NCBI GenBank assembly: GCA_900542825.1
Contig: UQOY01000017.1
Coordinates: 1-31,631, forward strand
Direction of reading: 5' to 3'
Origin: an uncultured Collinsella sp.
GTDB lineage: Bacteria > Actinomycetota > Coriobacteriia > Coriobacteriales > Coriobacteriaceae
Length of the DNA stretch: 31,631 nt
Below are positions 23,294 through 31,576 of the stretch, one piece after another. Made by a program: the position numbers and the translations under genes. The notes below the pieces were generated by a model. That model saw only the letters and a program-made list of their open reading frames with translations, had not been told where the DNA came from and did not search any database. The number at the start of each line of letters is the position of its first letter. Positions within the stretch are counted from its first letter, which is position 1.

Positions 23294-23716
23294 TTACAGC
23301 GTTCTACCCACAACCTCGATTATGGCAAATATCGGCACCAAAAACGGCAGCAAAGGCAGGGAGCGCGATTTTGTGAAGAGGCAGGAGGAGGCAAGGGCCA
23401 GGAGCGCAACCGCAAACGCAACGATGCCACCCAGAGGGTCGAGAGTGCAAAGGGCAAAGAGCGCCTTGACATCTCCCATGCCAAGGCCGGGGGCGTGGCG
23501 AACACGACGCCAGAGTGACTCAGTAAGCACAAGGGCAAGGTAGACGATGACCGCAGGACCGGCGTGGTCAAGCGCCGTGTTAACGCCCTTGTCGAGCCAA
23601 ACGCCCGCAAACGCCGCCACGGCACACGCGCCGGCAAGCGCATTCGGAAACCGCTGCTCACGGAGATCAATCACCGCACCGGCAAAAGCGCAAATCCAAA
23701 ACGGGATATAGACCAT
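23294..23716 (-). CDS. Prepilin peptidase (A24 family), stand-alone
   Basis: This 140-residue membrane aspartic peptidase has the two catalytic aspartates: Asp17 in VIDLREQRFPN and Asp82 in GLGMGDVKALF. It has about four to five transmembrane helices and lacks the N-methylation domain of full-size PilD, so it is of the CpaA/TadV type. The ATG at 23716 has GAGGAGG six bases upstream; the frame to 23761 crosses a terminator. No pilin, secretin or Tad gene is in the window, so its substrates are elsewhere. Confidence 0.87.
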   Translation of the reverse strand: MVYIPFWICAFAGAVIDLREQRFPNALAGACAVAAFAGVWLDKGVNTALDHAGPAVIVYLALVLTESLWRRVRHAPGLGMGDVKALFALCTLDPLGGIVAFAVALLALASSCLFTKSRSLPLLPFLVPIFAIIEVVGRTL

Positions 23717-23748
23717 CGAACACCTCCTCGAGCTGCATCGCAAAAGCA

Positions 23749-23787
23749 AAAACCACCACAAAGGCGCTGTCCCTTTGTGGTGGTTTT
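23749..23787 (-). terminator. Terminator of the GT2 glycosyltransferase
   Basis: AAAACCACCACAAAGG (23749-23764) pairs with its exact complement at 23772-23787 around a 7-base loop. It is followed on the minus strand by T-rich sequence and lies eight bases after the glycosyltransferase stop. The same left arm recurs at 31555-31570 after the alcohol dehydrogenase gene. Confidence 0.85.
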
Positions 23788-23795
23788 GATGCTGG

Positions 23796-25091
23796 TTATT
23801 TGGCGCCTTGCATGACCTCGTCGAGGGTAACGCTCACGGCGTGCTGCGTCGGCACCCAGTCGACCTTCAAGAACAGCGCTGCCACCGTAATGGGGATATA
23901 GCTGAACATAAAGATCGGGAAGGTAAACAGGTTGGTCACCAAACGCCACTTTTGCGCGCAATGAATGTGCTTGTACTCAAAGATGGTCGTGAGCAGCGCC
24001 AGGATAAAGAAGGTCTGGTACATCATCGCGAACGTCATGATAAGCGAGGCAGCACAAGCCTGCATCTCAACCTCAGTAGCCAAGAAACCATGCGAAAGGC
24101 CACCCACAATCAAGAACGTCGCATTAGCGAGCATCGAGATCAAGGACAGCAGCATACCAGGGGCGATGGTCATGAACATGTCGTAAGCGGCAAAGCGATG
24201 GTAGCGGAAGGTCGATTTGACAAGGTGCTTACCGTAAGTAAAGAACACCTGGTAGAAGCCCTTGGTCCAGCGCATACGCTGTTTCCAGGACGCCTTAAAC
24301 GTCACGGGCTGTTCGTCAAAGAACTCCGCCGGCGCATAGCCAATGCGAATGCCGTGAATGGCGCAGAACGTGGTGAACTGAATGTCCTCGGTCAGCGTAT
24401 GGAACTGCCAACCGTGCATGCCCTCGATCACGCTCGCCGAGATAAGGTAACCCGAACCCGAGACAGCGCAGGACGTCTTGCAGATATTACGCGCATTGTT
24501 AAGGAAGCGCGCCTCGCGCAGATACCACGTAGCATTAGCCGCCGAGATCCACGAGCTGCCGAAGTTCTTGGAGTTGCGATAGCTCGTGACCACATGGAAG
24601 CCCTGGTCAAAGGCATCGTTCATCTTGGACACGTAATCGCGGGAGATGACGTTATCGGCATCGAAAATAAAGTAGCCCTCAAAGGTATCGGGATACTCGT
24701 TAAGAATACGGTCAAAGCCAAAGTCCATGACCCAGCTCTTACCCTTGCGGGCCAGGTCGTTGCGCTCATAAACGATGGCGCCCGCCTCGCGCGCGAGCTG
24801 CGCCGTGTTGTCGGTGCAGGCATCGGCGACCACGAAGACCTCGATAAGCTCGGACGGATAGTCCTGATCCTTGATGGAGCGAACGAGGTTGGCAATCACG
24901 GCCTCCTCATTATGCGCCGCAATAAAGAAGGCATAACGATGGAGTTTTTTTGCCTTGGGAGGCGCGACCTCACCACGGAGAGCGCCAATGACAAAGAAGA
25001 CCACCTGGTACAGAAAGCAGACCGTGAGCAGCGTGACGACAATCTGGTTGAAGATCACGATGGGTGTGTTGGTATGTAAAAAGGCGAGCAT
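23796..25091 (-). CDS. Membrane GT2 family glycosyltransferase
   Basis: This 431-residue processive-type glycosyltransferase has an N-terminal membrane helix (about 10-38), a GT-A domain with DADN at 144-147 and TED at 234-236, the QRMRW motif at 271-275, and three to four C-terminal helices. This is the plan of hyaluronan or cellulose synthase-type and poly-N-acetylglucosamine synthases, so it probably makes a surface polysaccharide. The ATG at 25091 has GGGAG five bases upstream. It is a single-gene unit between a promoter-like region and its own terminator. The product sugar cannot be read from the sequence. Confidence 0.85.
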   Translation of the reverse strand: MLAFLHTNTPIVIFNQIVVTLLTVCFLYQVVFFVIGALRGEVAPPKAKKLHRYAFFIAAHNEEAVIANLVRSIKDQDYPSELIEVFVVADACTDNTAQLAREAGAIVYERNDLARKGKSWVMDFGFDRILNEYPDTFEGYFIFDADNVISRDYVSKMNDAFDQGFHVVTSYRNSKNFGSSWISAANATWYLREARFLNNARNICKTSCAVSGSGYLISASVIEGMHGWQFHTLTEDIQFTTFCAIHGIRIGYAPAEFFDEQPVTFKASWKQRMRWTKGFYQVFFTYGKHLVKSTFRYHRFAAYDMFMTIAPGMLLSLISMLANATFLIVGGLSHGFLATEVEMQACAASLIMTFAMMYQTFFILALLTTIFEYKHIHCAQKWRLVTNLFTFPIFMFSYIPITVAALFLKVDWVPTQHAVSVTLDEVMQGAK

Positions 25092-25125
25092 GCAGGCTCC
25101 CAGCAACGCGTTACGTAAACAACCG

Positions 25126-25155
25126 TATATCTTACCGTAGGCTTACCGAGTTCAA
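25126..25155 (-). promoter_or_regulatory. Candidate promoter of the GT2 gene
   Basis: On the minus strand TTGAAC (25150-25155) is followed after 18 bases by GATATA (25126-25131) or, at 15 bases, TAAGAT (25129-25134). It lies about 35 bases before the gene start in the gap after rluD. Confidence 0.35.
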
Positions 25156-25173
25156 GAAACCACCTAATACTGG

Positions 25174-26187
25174 CTAGGCTTCGAGCAGACCGAGCTGCGG
25201 GACGATTTCGTCACCGGCGGCAGTGCGGCCGAGCGAACGAGGGGCCAGATCATCCAGAACCGCCGCAAGGTCCCACGGCAGCTCGTCACGGCACTCAATA
25301 CGCTCCCCCGTCACGGGATGGTCGAACGCCACGCGCCAAGAATGCAGAAACTGCCTGGTCAGACCCTGATCGGCACGCACATCGCACTTGCCGTAAAGCG
25401 GATCGCCCACGCAGGCGTGGTTGATATGGCGCATGTGCACGCGAATCTGGTGCGTGCGGCCGGTAAACAGGTGGCACTCGACAAGCGTATAGCCGTCGTC
25501 GAAACGCGTGGAATCAAAGCGCTCGAGCACCTTGAAGGTCGTGATGGCCTGACGGGCAAAGGGGTCATCGGAAACCGCCATCTTCACGCGGTCGCGCGTC
25601 GATCGAGCAATACCGGTGTTGATAGTGCCCTCGTCCATGGCGATGTGCCCGTGAACGAGCGTGATATAGCGACGGTCGAGCGTGCGCGTACGGATGAGAT
25701 TTTGAAGCGCGCGCTGGGTGTCGTCGTCTTTTGCCGCGAGCATAAGGCCCGAGGTATCGCGATCCAGGCGATGCACGATGCCGGGGCGGTCCTCACCCTG
25801 CACGGTACCCAGATGATCGATGCCGCAGTGGTAGACCAGGGCGTTCGCAAGGGTGCCGCTCTCGTGGCCATGGGCGGGATGGCACACGAGACCGCGCTGT
25901 TTGGAGAGCACGATGAGGTAGTCGTCCTCGTAGCGAATGTCGAGCGGGATGGCCTCGGGAATCACATCGGTGGGATCATGCGGCTCGGGCAGGTCGACCG
26001 AGATGCGGTCACCGGAGCGCACGGCATACTTTTTTGACAGGCAGGTCTCACCATTGACACATACGGCACCGCCCTCAATCAGATGTGCGCAGGCAGAGCG
26101 CGTAGGACAGCCATCGTTGGCGCCCAGATAGGCGTCGAGGCGCTGACCAGCGGAATCATCGGCAACGAGAATGTGGATGTCGGCCAT
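25174..26187 (-). CDS. RluA/RluD family pseudouridine synthase
   Basis: This 337-residue enzyme converts uridines to pseudouridine in 23S rRNA. It has an N-terminal S4 domain (about 14-65) and the RluA catalytic motif HRLDRDTSGL with Asp142. The later FTGRTHQIRVHM segment is also typical. It overlaps lspA by one base (TAATG), as in the lspA-rluD pair of Bacillus. The exact target position is inferred only as RluD-like. A 35-residue C-terminal extension follows. Confidence 0.92.
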   Translation of the reverse strand: MADIHILVADDSAGQRLDAYLGANDGCPTRSACAHLIEGGAVCVNGETCLSKKYAVRSGDRISVDLPEPHDPTDVIPEAIPLDIRYEDDYLIVLSKQRGLVCHPAHGHESGTLANALVYHCGIDHLGTVQGEDRPGIVHRLDRDTSGLMLAAKDDDTQRALQNLIRTRTLDRRYITLVHGHIAMDEGTINTGIARSTRDRVKMAVSDDPFARQAITTFKVLERFDSTRFDDGYTLVECHLFTGRTHQIRVHMRHINHACVGDPLYGKCDVRADQGLTRQFLHSWRVAFDHPVTGERIECRDELPWDLAAVLDDLAPRSLGRTAAGDEIVPQLGLLEA

Positions 26188-26768
26188 TAACGCTCATTCC
26201 TTTCGCGAATCTTGCGGGCACGCTCCCCACGCTGTTTGGCTTTGCGCTTGGCGCGGGCCTCGTCACGGGCGTTGAGCTCGGCGGTCGCATCGACCTCGCG
26301 AGCAGCGGGGCTCAAGAACATATAACCGATGAGCGCCAGCACGACACCGACCGTAATGCCAATATCGGCGACATTAAAGACGGGAAAGTCGATGAAGGTA
26401 GTAGCGATAAAATCAGTCACAAAGCCCATGGCCAGGCGATCGATCGCGTTGCCGATAGCACCGCCCGCAACCATAGCCATGCCCACAACCTCTAGGCGTG
26501 CGAGTTGAGGCGCACGAACCAGGTACACGGCAATGGCGACGATAACTGCAAGCGCCAGCACGGCGAACGCAACGCCATGGCCCTCGCCCATGCTAAAGGC
26601 AGCTCCGATATTGCGGACAAACAGAAAGTCAATCACACCGGGGATAACGGTCACATGCAGAGCATCGCCCACGGCACGAACCGCAAGCTTGGCCAGCTGG
26701 TCAACAAGCAGCACAACGAGCGCTACCCCACCAGCAACACCCAACCGCCAACGCAAAGACGGCGTCAT
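26187..26768 (-). CDS. lspA: Lipoprotein signal peptidase
   Basis: This 193-residue inner-membrane aspartic peptidase removes lipoprotein signal peptides. The catalytic aspartates are Asp119 (GFVTDFI) and Asp135 (FNVADI), with GNAIDR at 106-111. Four transmembrane helices are expected. A basic tail of about 40 residues (Arg/Lys/Glu-rich) extends past the usual end. The ATG at 26768 is a choice: a TTG at 26786 with GGGG upstream is also in frame and neither site is strong. The gene follows ileS after about 400 bases with palindromes. Confidence 0.92.
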   Translation of the reverse strand: MTPSLRWRLGVAGGVALVVLLVDQLAKLAVRAVGDALHVTVIPGVIDFLFVRNIGAAFSMGEGHGVAFAVLALAVIVAIAVYLVRAPQLARLEVVGMAMVAGGAIGNAIDRLAMGFVTDFIATTFIDFPVFNVADIGITVGVVLALIGYMFLSPAAREVDATAELNARDEARAKRKAKQRGERARKIRERNER

Positions 26769-26906
26769 ATCCCCAGTACGACCCAAATCAATCCCCTACC
26801 CACAGATAATCAAATTCCGTTTAACGCATTAACCATCTTATATTGCCATACACAGAACGCACGACATATCCACCAACGCAAGCGAAATAACCAGCTAAAA
26901 ACGAAA

Positions 26907-26933
26907 GCGGCATTCCGGAAAACAGAATGCCGC
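26907..26933 (-). terminator. Terminator between ileS and lspA
   Basis: A perfect 9-bp stem (26907-26915 with 26925-26933) and 9-base loop is followed on the minus strand by TTTCGTTTTTAG. It could end the ileS transcript, leaving lspA-rluD with a separate promoter, or attenuate readthrough. I see no clear lspA promoter in the 139 bases that follow. Confidence 0.65.
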
Positions 26934-27019
26934 CTGAATGAGACACGGGTAGTCGTTTAAGAACGTCCACAACGACCAGAAAGAAAAGACTCTAGCTCCA
27001 ACAACAGAAACGCCGCATT

Positions 27020-27143
27020 ACCGTCGCCAACAGCGAAAACGTCCCTAAGCGAGCAAGGTGACGTGAAAGAGGAGGGAAGCGTACTTCGGTACGCGACCGA
27101 CGATTGAACGTCAGATTGCCGCTTAGGGGCGTTTGCAGCGTCG
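27020..27143. other. Large imperfect palindrome, structured-RNA candidate
   Basis: An arm at about 27020-27066 pairs imperfectly with 27109-27143. The best part reads AAACGTCCCTAAGCG on the left and AAACGCCCCTAAGCG as the complement of the right, continuing through GCAA to TGACGT. Inside lies a perfect GCGTAC-TTCG-GTACGC hairpin with a UUCG-type tetraloop and a purine stretch (GAAAGAGGAGGGAA). It lies between ileS and lspA and covers no gene. It may be a non-coding RNA or a repeated element; strand is not decided. Confidence 0.55.
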
Positions 27144-27178
27144 GTAGGTTACGGCGTTCTACGAACGCCGTAACCTAC
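27144..27178 (-). other. Perfect 16-bp hairpin over the ileS stop codon
   Basis: GTAGGTTACGGCGTTC (27144-27159) pairs with its exact complement (27163-27178) around a 3-base loop. The ileS TAG (27175-27177) lies inside the stem. No T-run follows, so it is not a typical terminator. It may stabilise the ileS mRNA end. Confidence 0.7.
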
Positions 27179-29976
27179 AGCGCATCAGCGCAGCGCTTGC
27201 AGATATGCGCGTGGCCGTTGTACTCGCCGACGGTGGTGCGATAGTTCCAGCAACGGTCGCAGCACTCACCCTCGGCAGCCTCGATGGCAACGGAGAGCTC
27301 CTCACCCTGGGTCATCTCAACATCGGAGACGATGTAGAACTCGGCGAGGTCGACGGCCTTGTCGCCGGTCAGCAGCGCATACATCTCGGCGGGAACGACC
27401 GCCTTGACACGGACCTGCTGGCTCTTGGTGAAGGTGCCGGCAGAACGGGCATCCTCAAGGGCCTTGGTCACGGCGCCACGGAGCTCGAGCGAAGCCTCGA
27501 GCACGCCCTCAAACTCATTGGCCTCGTCGATCGTGATGGGCGACTTGTACCAATCGAGCAGCGCAGCGTACTTCTGATGATCGACGCAGCCGGCGGGCGC
27601 ATAGGCCATGGCCTCATCGACGGTGTAGGACAGAATCGGCTGCAGATCGCGCATGAGCATCGAGAAGAGCTCGGCGAGCACGGTCTGGGCGCTGCGGCGC
27701 TCGAGCGAGCCGGGCTTTTCGCAGTACAGACGGTCCTTCAGGGCGTCGAGGTACACGTTGGAAAGCTCGGTAACAACAAAGTCGTAGAGCGCACGGTAGG
27801 CGCGCGGGAACTCGTAGCAAGAGTAAGCGTCGTCGACCTCGGCCTGGACCTGGGTCAGACGGGCAACCATGAGCTTGTCGAGCGGCAACAGGTCGGCAAA
27901 GGCGACGCCGTCGGTCTCGGGCTCAAACTGACCTTCGAGCTCGGAGAGCAGGAAGCGCAGCGTGTTGCGGAAACGACGGTAGGCATCGGACGTACGAGCA
28001 AGAATCTCGTGGTCGATGGAGACGTCGGAGCTGGTGTCGACCGAGGCGACCCACAGGCGAATGATGTCGGCGCCCATCTCGTCGCAGACCTTGTTGGGGT
28101 CGATGACGTTGCCGAGCGACTTGGACATCTTGCGGCCCTGGCCATCGAGCGTGAAGCCCTGCGAGACGACTGCCTTGTACGGAGCGTGGCCGTTGGCACC
28201 CACCGAGGTCAGCAGCGAGCTCTGGAACCAACCGCGGTGCTGGTCGGAGCCCTCAAGATACACGTCCGCCGGATACTCCAGCTCGGGACGATACTCGCAG
28301 ACGGCCTTCCAAGATACGCCGGAATCCCACCACACGTCGAGGATGTCCTTATCGGCCTTGAGATGATGGCCGCCGCACTTGGGGCAGACGCAGGCCTCGC
28401 CCAGGTAGCTCTCGGGAGCATCGGTGAACCAGGCGTCGGAGCCCTTCTCGTGGAAGAGCTTGATGACGGCGTCGAGGGTAGCGTCGTTCATGACCTTCTC
28501 GCCGCAGTCGGCGCAGGTGTAGCTCGGGATAGGCACGCCCCAGTTGCGCTGACGGCTGATGCACCAGTCGGGACGCTGCTCGACCATGGCGCCAATGCGA
28601 TTTGCCGCGTGGGCCGGATACCACTTGACGTTCTCGCGGACCTCTTTGCCAGCCTGCTCGCGCAAACCGGTCTTGTCCATCGAGACAAACCACTGGTCGG
28701 TGGCACGGAAGAGCACCGGGTGCTTGCAGCGCCAGCAGTGCGGATAGCTGTGCGTGATCTTCTTCTCGAGGACCAGGGTGCCGCGCTCGCGCAGGAACTC
28801 GATGATGTGCGGGTTGGCCTCATCGGTATCCATGCCGCTGAAGGGACCACCGGTGCCAAACTCCTCACCGGTGTAGAACTTGCCGTCATCATCGACCGGC
28901 ATGCAGATGTCGGTGATGCCCTCCTTGAGGCAGGCAAAGTAGTCGTCGACGCCGTGACCGGGCGAGTTGTGGACGATACCGGTACCGTCATCGACACCGA
29001 CGTAATCGGCCAGCAGTGCCACGCCCTCAACACCGTCAAAGATCGGCTGCTTGTAGTGGATGTGGTGGAAGGTCTCGGCGGGAACCACGTAGGGCTTGCC
29101 GTCAACCATAACGGGGGTGTACTCCCAGCCAAACTCCTCGCAGCACTTGGGAGCCAGGTCCTCAAGCATGACCTCGGCACGACCCTCGTGCTCAACGGCG
29201 ACATAGGCGGCGCCGGGCTTAAGGGAAACGGCCTGGTCGGAGGGGATGGTCCACGGCGTGGTCGTCCAGATGATAAAGTCGACCGGGCCGTCGAAGTTCT
29301 CGAGGCCGGCGGGCTTGGAGGTCATCTCAAAGCGAACGAAAATGGAGGGGCTCGTCTCGTCGGAGTACTCGATCTCGGCCTCGGCCAGCGCGGTGTGGCA
29401 GTGCTTGCACCAGTGAACCGGCTTGTGTCCGCGATAGATCATGCCCTTATCGAACATGGCCTTGAAGACCTCGATGTCGGCGGCATCATGTTGGTGGTAG
29501 AGCGTCAGGTAGGGGTTGTCCCAGTCGCCAAGCACGCCCAGACGACGGAAGCCGGCCTTTTGCAGCTCGATGTTCTCGACAGCGAACTCATTGCAGAGCT
29601 CACGGATCTTGGCCGTGGGGGTCTGGTTGAACTTCTCGGTGCCGAGCTTCTCCTCGACCTTGTGCTCGATCGGCTGGCCGTGGCAGTCCCAACCGGGGAC
29701 ATAGGGAACCTCATAGCCCTGCATCATCCAGTAGCGGTTGATCATGTCCTTGGAGATCTTGTTCATGGCGTGGCCGATGTGGATCGGGCCGTTGGCGTAC
29801 GGAGGGCCGTCGTGCAGCACGAACTTCTTGTGACCCTCGTTCTTCTTCAGAACCTGCTCGTAGACCTTGTTGTCCTGCCAGTCCTTGAGTCGCTTGGGCT
29901 CGGACTTGGAAAGACCGGCACGCATGGGAAAACCGGTCTTGGGCAGATTCATCGTCTGCTTGTACTCGTTTGCCAC
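27175..29976 (-). CDS. ileS: Isoleucyl-tRNA synthetase (GTG start)
   Basis: This 933-residue class I synthetase charges tRNA-Ile. HIGH is at 66-69 (PIHIGH), KMSKS at 616-620, and a C-terminal zinc motif CCDRCWNYRTT with CKRC closes the protein. The GTG at 29976 has AAAGGGG four bases upstream; a frame extending to 30081 is unsupported by a start site and crosses the T-box terminator. It is preceded by a T-box leader with an Ile specifier and followed by a stop-codon hairpin and the palindrome at 27020-27143. Confidence 0.96.
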   Translation of the reverse strand: MANEYKQTMNLPKTGFPMRAGLSKSEPKRLKDWQDNKVYEQVLKKNEGHKKFVLHDGPPYANGPIHIGHAMNKISKDMINRYWMMQGYEVPYVPGWDCHGQPIEHKVEEKLGTEKFNQTPTAKIRELCNEFAVENIELQKAGFRRLGVLGDWDNPYLTLYHQHDAADIEVFKAMFDKGMIYRGHKPVHWCKHCHTALAEAEIEYSDETSPSIFVRFEMTSKPAGLENFDGPVDFIIWTTTPWTIPSDQAVSLKPGAAYVAVEHEGRAEVMLEDLAPKCCEEFGWEYTPVMVDGKPYVVPAETFHHIHYKQPIFDGVEGVALLADYVGVDDGTGIVHNSPGHGVDDYFACLKEGITDICMPVDDDGKFYTGEEFGTGGPFSGMDTDEANPHIIEFLRERGTLVLEKKITHSYPHCWRCKHPVLFRATDQWFVSMDKTGLREQAGKEVRENVKWYPAHAANRIGAMVEQRPDWCISRQRNWGVPIPSYTCADCGEKVMNDATLDAVIKLFHEKGSDAWFTDAPESYLGEACVCPKCGGHHLKADKDILDVWWDSGVSWKAVCEYRPELEYPADVYLEGSDQHRGWFQSSLLTSVGANGHAPYKAVVSQGFTLDGQGRKMSKSLGNVIDPNKVCDEMGADIIRLWVASVDTSSDVSIDHEILARTSDAYRRFRNTLRFLLSELEGQFEPETDGVAFADLLPLDKLMVARLTQVQAEVDDAYSCYEFPRAYRALYDFVVTELSNVYLDALKDRLYCEKPGSLERRSAQTVLAELFSMLMRDLQPILSYTVDEAMAYAPAGCVDHQKYAALLDWYKSPITIDEANEFEGVLEASLELRGAVTKALEDARSAGTFTKSQQVRVKAVVPAEMYALLTGDKAVDLAEFYIVSDVEMTQGEELSVAIEAAEGECCDRCWNYRTTVGEYNGHAHICKRCADAL

Positions 29977-30019
29977 GGTACCCCTTTCATGTCGTGGGCG
30001 CGCACGCCCGTTGGGCACC

Positions 30020-30056
30020 AAAAAAGCGCCCGTCCCTACAAGCTGGGACGAAGCGC
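30020..30056 (-). terminator. T-box attenuator terminator
   Basis: The stem pairs 30026-30036 with 30045-30056 (a small asymmetric bulge) and contains the CGTCCC...GGGACG pair typical of T-box terminators, followed on the minus strand by six T residues. It lies 44 bases before ileS. Confidence 0.85.
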
Positions 30057-30326
30057 CACAAAACGGACTGTACGCCCGCAAAAGCTCTTCGCTTAACCAC
30101 CCAGCTTAGATGCCCTCGCCCGCGTAATCGCGCGCTCGCATCCGTTACTCGGCTGGCCTGTATCGACGACCATCTCGGCGATGTCTACTAAGACGTGCCT
30201 GCGCGGCACGTCCGTTGGGACCGCAGCTCCGGGGTGATTTTCATCGGTCGCATGCGCGGGCTCTCAGCACTCCCCGCTCTCTGTAGCATGCGGATGGCCG
30301 ACTACTCGTCCCCATCAACGCTTATG
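30020..30326 (-). ncRNA. Isoleucine T-box riboswitch of ileS
   Basis: This leader senses uncharged tRNA-Ile. On the minus strand, stem I has the GGACGAGTAG (30305-30314 region) and CAGAGAG motifs and the distal GGAGTGCTGAGAGC loop. The specifier loop reads GAAAATCACC, with the Ile codon ATC at 30236-30238. A perfect 8-bp hairpin at 30192-30212 follows. The antiterminator is 30082-30107 (AAGCT...AGCTT) carrying GGGTGG, and the terminator is 30020-30056. AAGCTGGG of the T-box can also pair with CCCAGCTT in the terminator, allowing switching. The sequence after GGGTGG (TTAAGCG) departs from the common ACCGCG. Confidence 0.88.
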
Positions 30327-30332
30327 CGGAGT

Positions 30333-30361
30333 ATGCTAGCACGTTCCGCGCCGACGAAAAA
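30333..30361 (-). promoter_or_regulatory. ileS T-box promoter
   Basis: On the minus strand an extended -10 (TGC then TAGCAT at 30333-30338) is preceded after 17 bases by TTTTTC (30356-30361). Transcription would start near 30326, just before stem I. Confidence 0.5.
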
Positions 30362-30370
30362 CCCTCAACA

Positions 30371-30398
30371 TTGGTTTCATATTTTAGAAATTTATCTT
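30371..30398 (+). promoter_or_regulatory. Candidate promoter of the alcohol dehydrogenase gene
   Basis: TTGGTT (30371-30376) and TATCTT (30393-30398) with a 16-base spacer lie about 65 bases before the start codon, divergent from the ileS T-box promoter. Confidence 0.4.
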
Positions 30399-30462
30399 GG
30401 TCGCGGTCATTCTCTAGGAGCAAAATACCTGAAAGCACTCTATCTCACGAAAGAAGGTACCT

Positions 30463-31551
30463 ATGCGCACGATTGGAATGAGCGACTATACCGTCGGCGA
30501 GGACTGCTTTGACGAGCTGCCCGGCGCGCTGGCCGAGTACGGTGCGACCAAGGTCGCGATCATCGGTGGCAAGCGGGCACTGGCTGCGGCGATGCCGGGC
30601 ATCGAGGCGGCGCTTGAAGGCACCGATGTCGAGATTCTAGAGAAGCGCGTCTATGGCACCAACAGCACGCGTGCCAATATCGCCAAGGTCGTAAACTCCC
30701 CCGCCTGCCAGGAAGCCGATGTGCTCATTGCTTGCGGCGGCGGCAAGGCGCTCGACACCGTGAAGACCGCATCCATCGAGCTCAAGAAGATCGTCTTCAC
30801 CGTCCCGACAATCTGTTCCAACTGCTCCGCCGCGACCGCCATTGCCGTCGTGTACAACGACGACGGCTCGCTCGAGGGCTATTCGTACCCCAACCGCCCC
30901 GCGCACATCTTCATCAACCCCAAGATCATCGCCGAGGCTCCGGCGGAGTACTTCTGGGCCGGCGTGGGCGATGCCCTGTCCAAGCAACCCGAGGTCGAGT
31001 ACGCCACGAGCGCCGGCAACTTGGAGCACACCGCCGGCCTTGGCCTGGCACTCGCCCACACCTGCTCCGAGCCACTGTTTACCTATGGCGTGCAGGGTCT
31101 TGAGGACGTGCGCCAGAATCTGTCGAGCGAGGCCGTCAAGCAGATCGCGCTCGACATCGTGGTCAACACGGGCTATGTCTCGAACCTGACCAACCAAAAC
31201 GATTACTACTACAACTCGAGCGTGGCGCATGCGTTCTACAACGCCACGTGCAGCATTAAGCGCGAGGGCTCCTACCTGCATGGCGAGGTCGTGAGCCTGG
31301 GCGTACTGGTGCTGTTTGCCTATACGGGCGATACCGAGAACCTTGAGCGCTACGCCGCTTTCAACAAGCAGATGGTGCTGCCCGTGACGCTGGAGCAGGT
31401 CGGGCTTTCCGAGGACGATATCCCCGCTCTGTGCGAGTATGCACACGCCACCAACGAGTGGAAGCAAGGCAACCCGGAGCCCTTCACCGACGAAAAGTTT
31501 GCCGCCGCCATCAAGGCCGCCAACGCCTACGGCCACACGCTCCTTGCCTAA
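30463..31551 (+). CDS. Iron-containing alcohol/glycerol dehydrogenase family
   Basis: This 362-residue group III metal-dependent dehydrogenase resembles GldA-type enzymes and the hydroxycarboxylate-type relatives. The NAD-binding motif is GGGKALDTVK (92-101). Metal ligands are Asp170 (GVGDALSK), His256 (SVAHAFYN) and His273 (YLHGEVVSLG). The start has AAGG five bases upstream. It is divergent from ileS and followed by what looks like the left half of a terminator, then by an insertion-sequence edge. The substrate (glycerol, an aldehyde or a hydroxy acid) is not readable. The neighbouring genes give no hint. Confidence 0.9.
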   Translation: MRTIGMSDYTVGEDCFDELPGALAEYGATKVAIIGGKRALAAAMPGIEAALEGTDVEILEKRVYGTNSTRANIAKVVNSPACQEADVLIACGGGKALDTVKTASIELKKIVFTVPTICSNCSAATAIAVVYNDDGSLEGYSYPNRPAHIFINPKIIAEAPAEYFWAGVGDALSKQPEVEYATSAGNLEHTAGLGLALAHTCSEPLFTYGVQGLEDVRQNLSSEAVKQIALDIVVNTGYVSNLTNQNDYYYNSSVAHAFYNATCSIKREGSYLHGEVVSLGVLVLFAYTGDTENLERYAAFNKQMVLPVTLEQVGLSEDDIPALCEYAHATNEWKQGNPEPFTDEKFAAAIKAANAYGHTLLA

Positions 31552-31554
31552 CCC

Positions 31555-31576
31555 AAAACCACCACAAAGGGGACAA
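31555..31576 (+). terminator. Left half of an interrupted terminator
   Basis: The 16 bases at 31555-31570 equal the left arm of the terminator at 23749-23787, and the next bases (GGACA) resemble that terminator's loop end. No right arm follows: the insertion-sequence end starts at 31577. This suggests the element inserted into the terminator of the alcohol dehydrogenase gene. Confidence 0.5.

Noticed and set aside
27205..30096. 963-codon open frame antisense to ileS
   Set aside because: It lies opposite a certain ileS and its T-box, and has no ribosome binding site or domain.
30192..30212. Perfect GACGTGCC hairpin as a separate terminator
   Set aside because: It has no T-run and lies within the T-box leader, where a stem II or III is expected.
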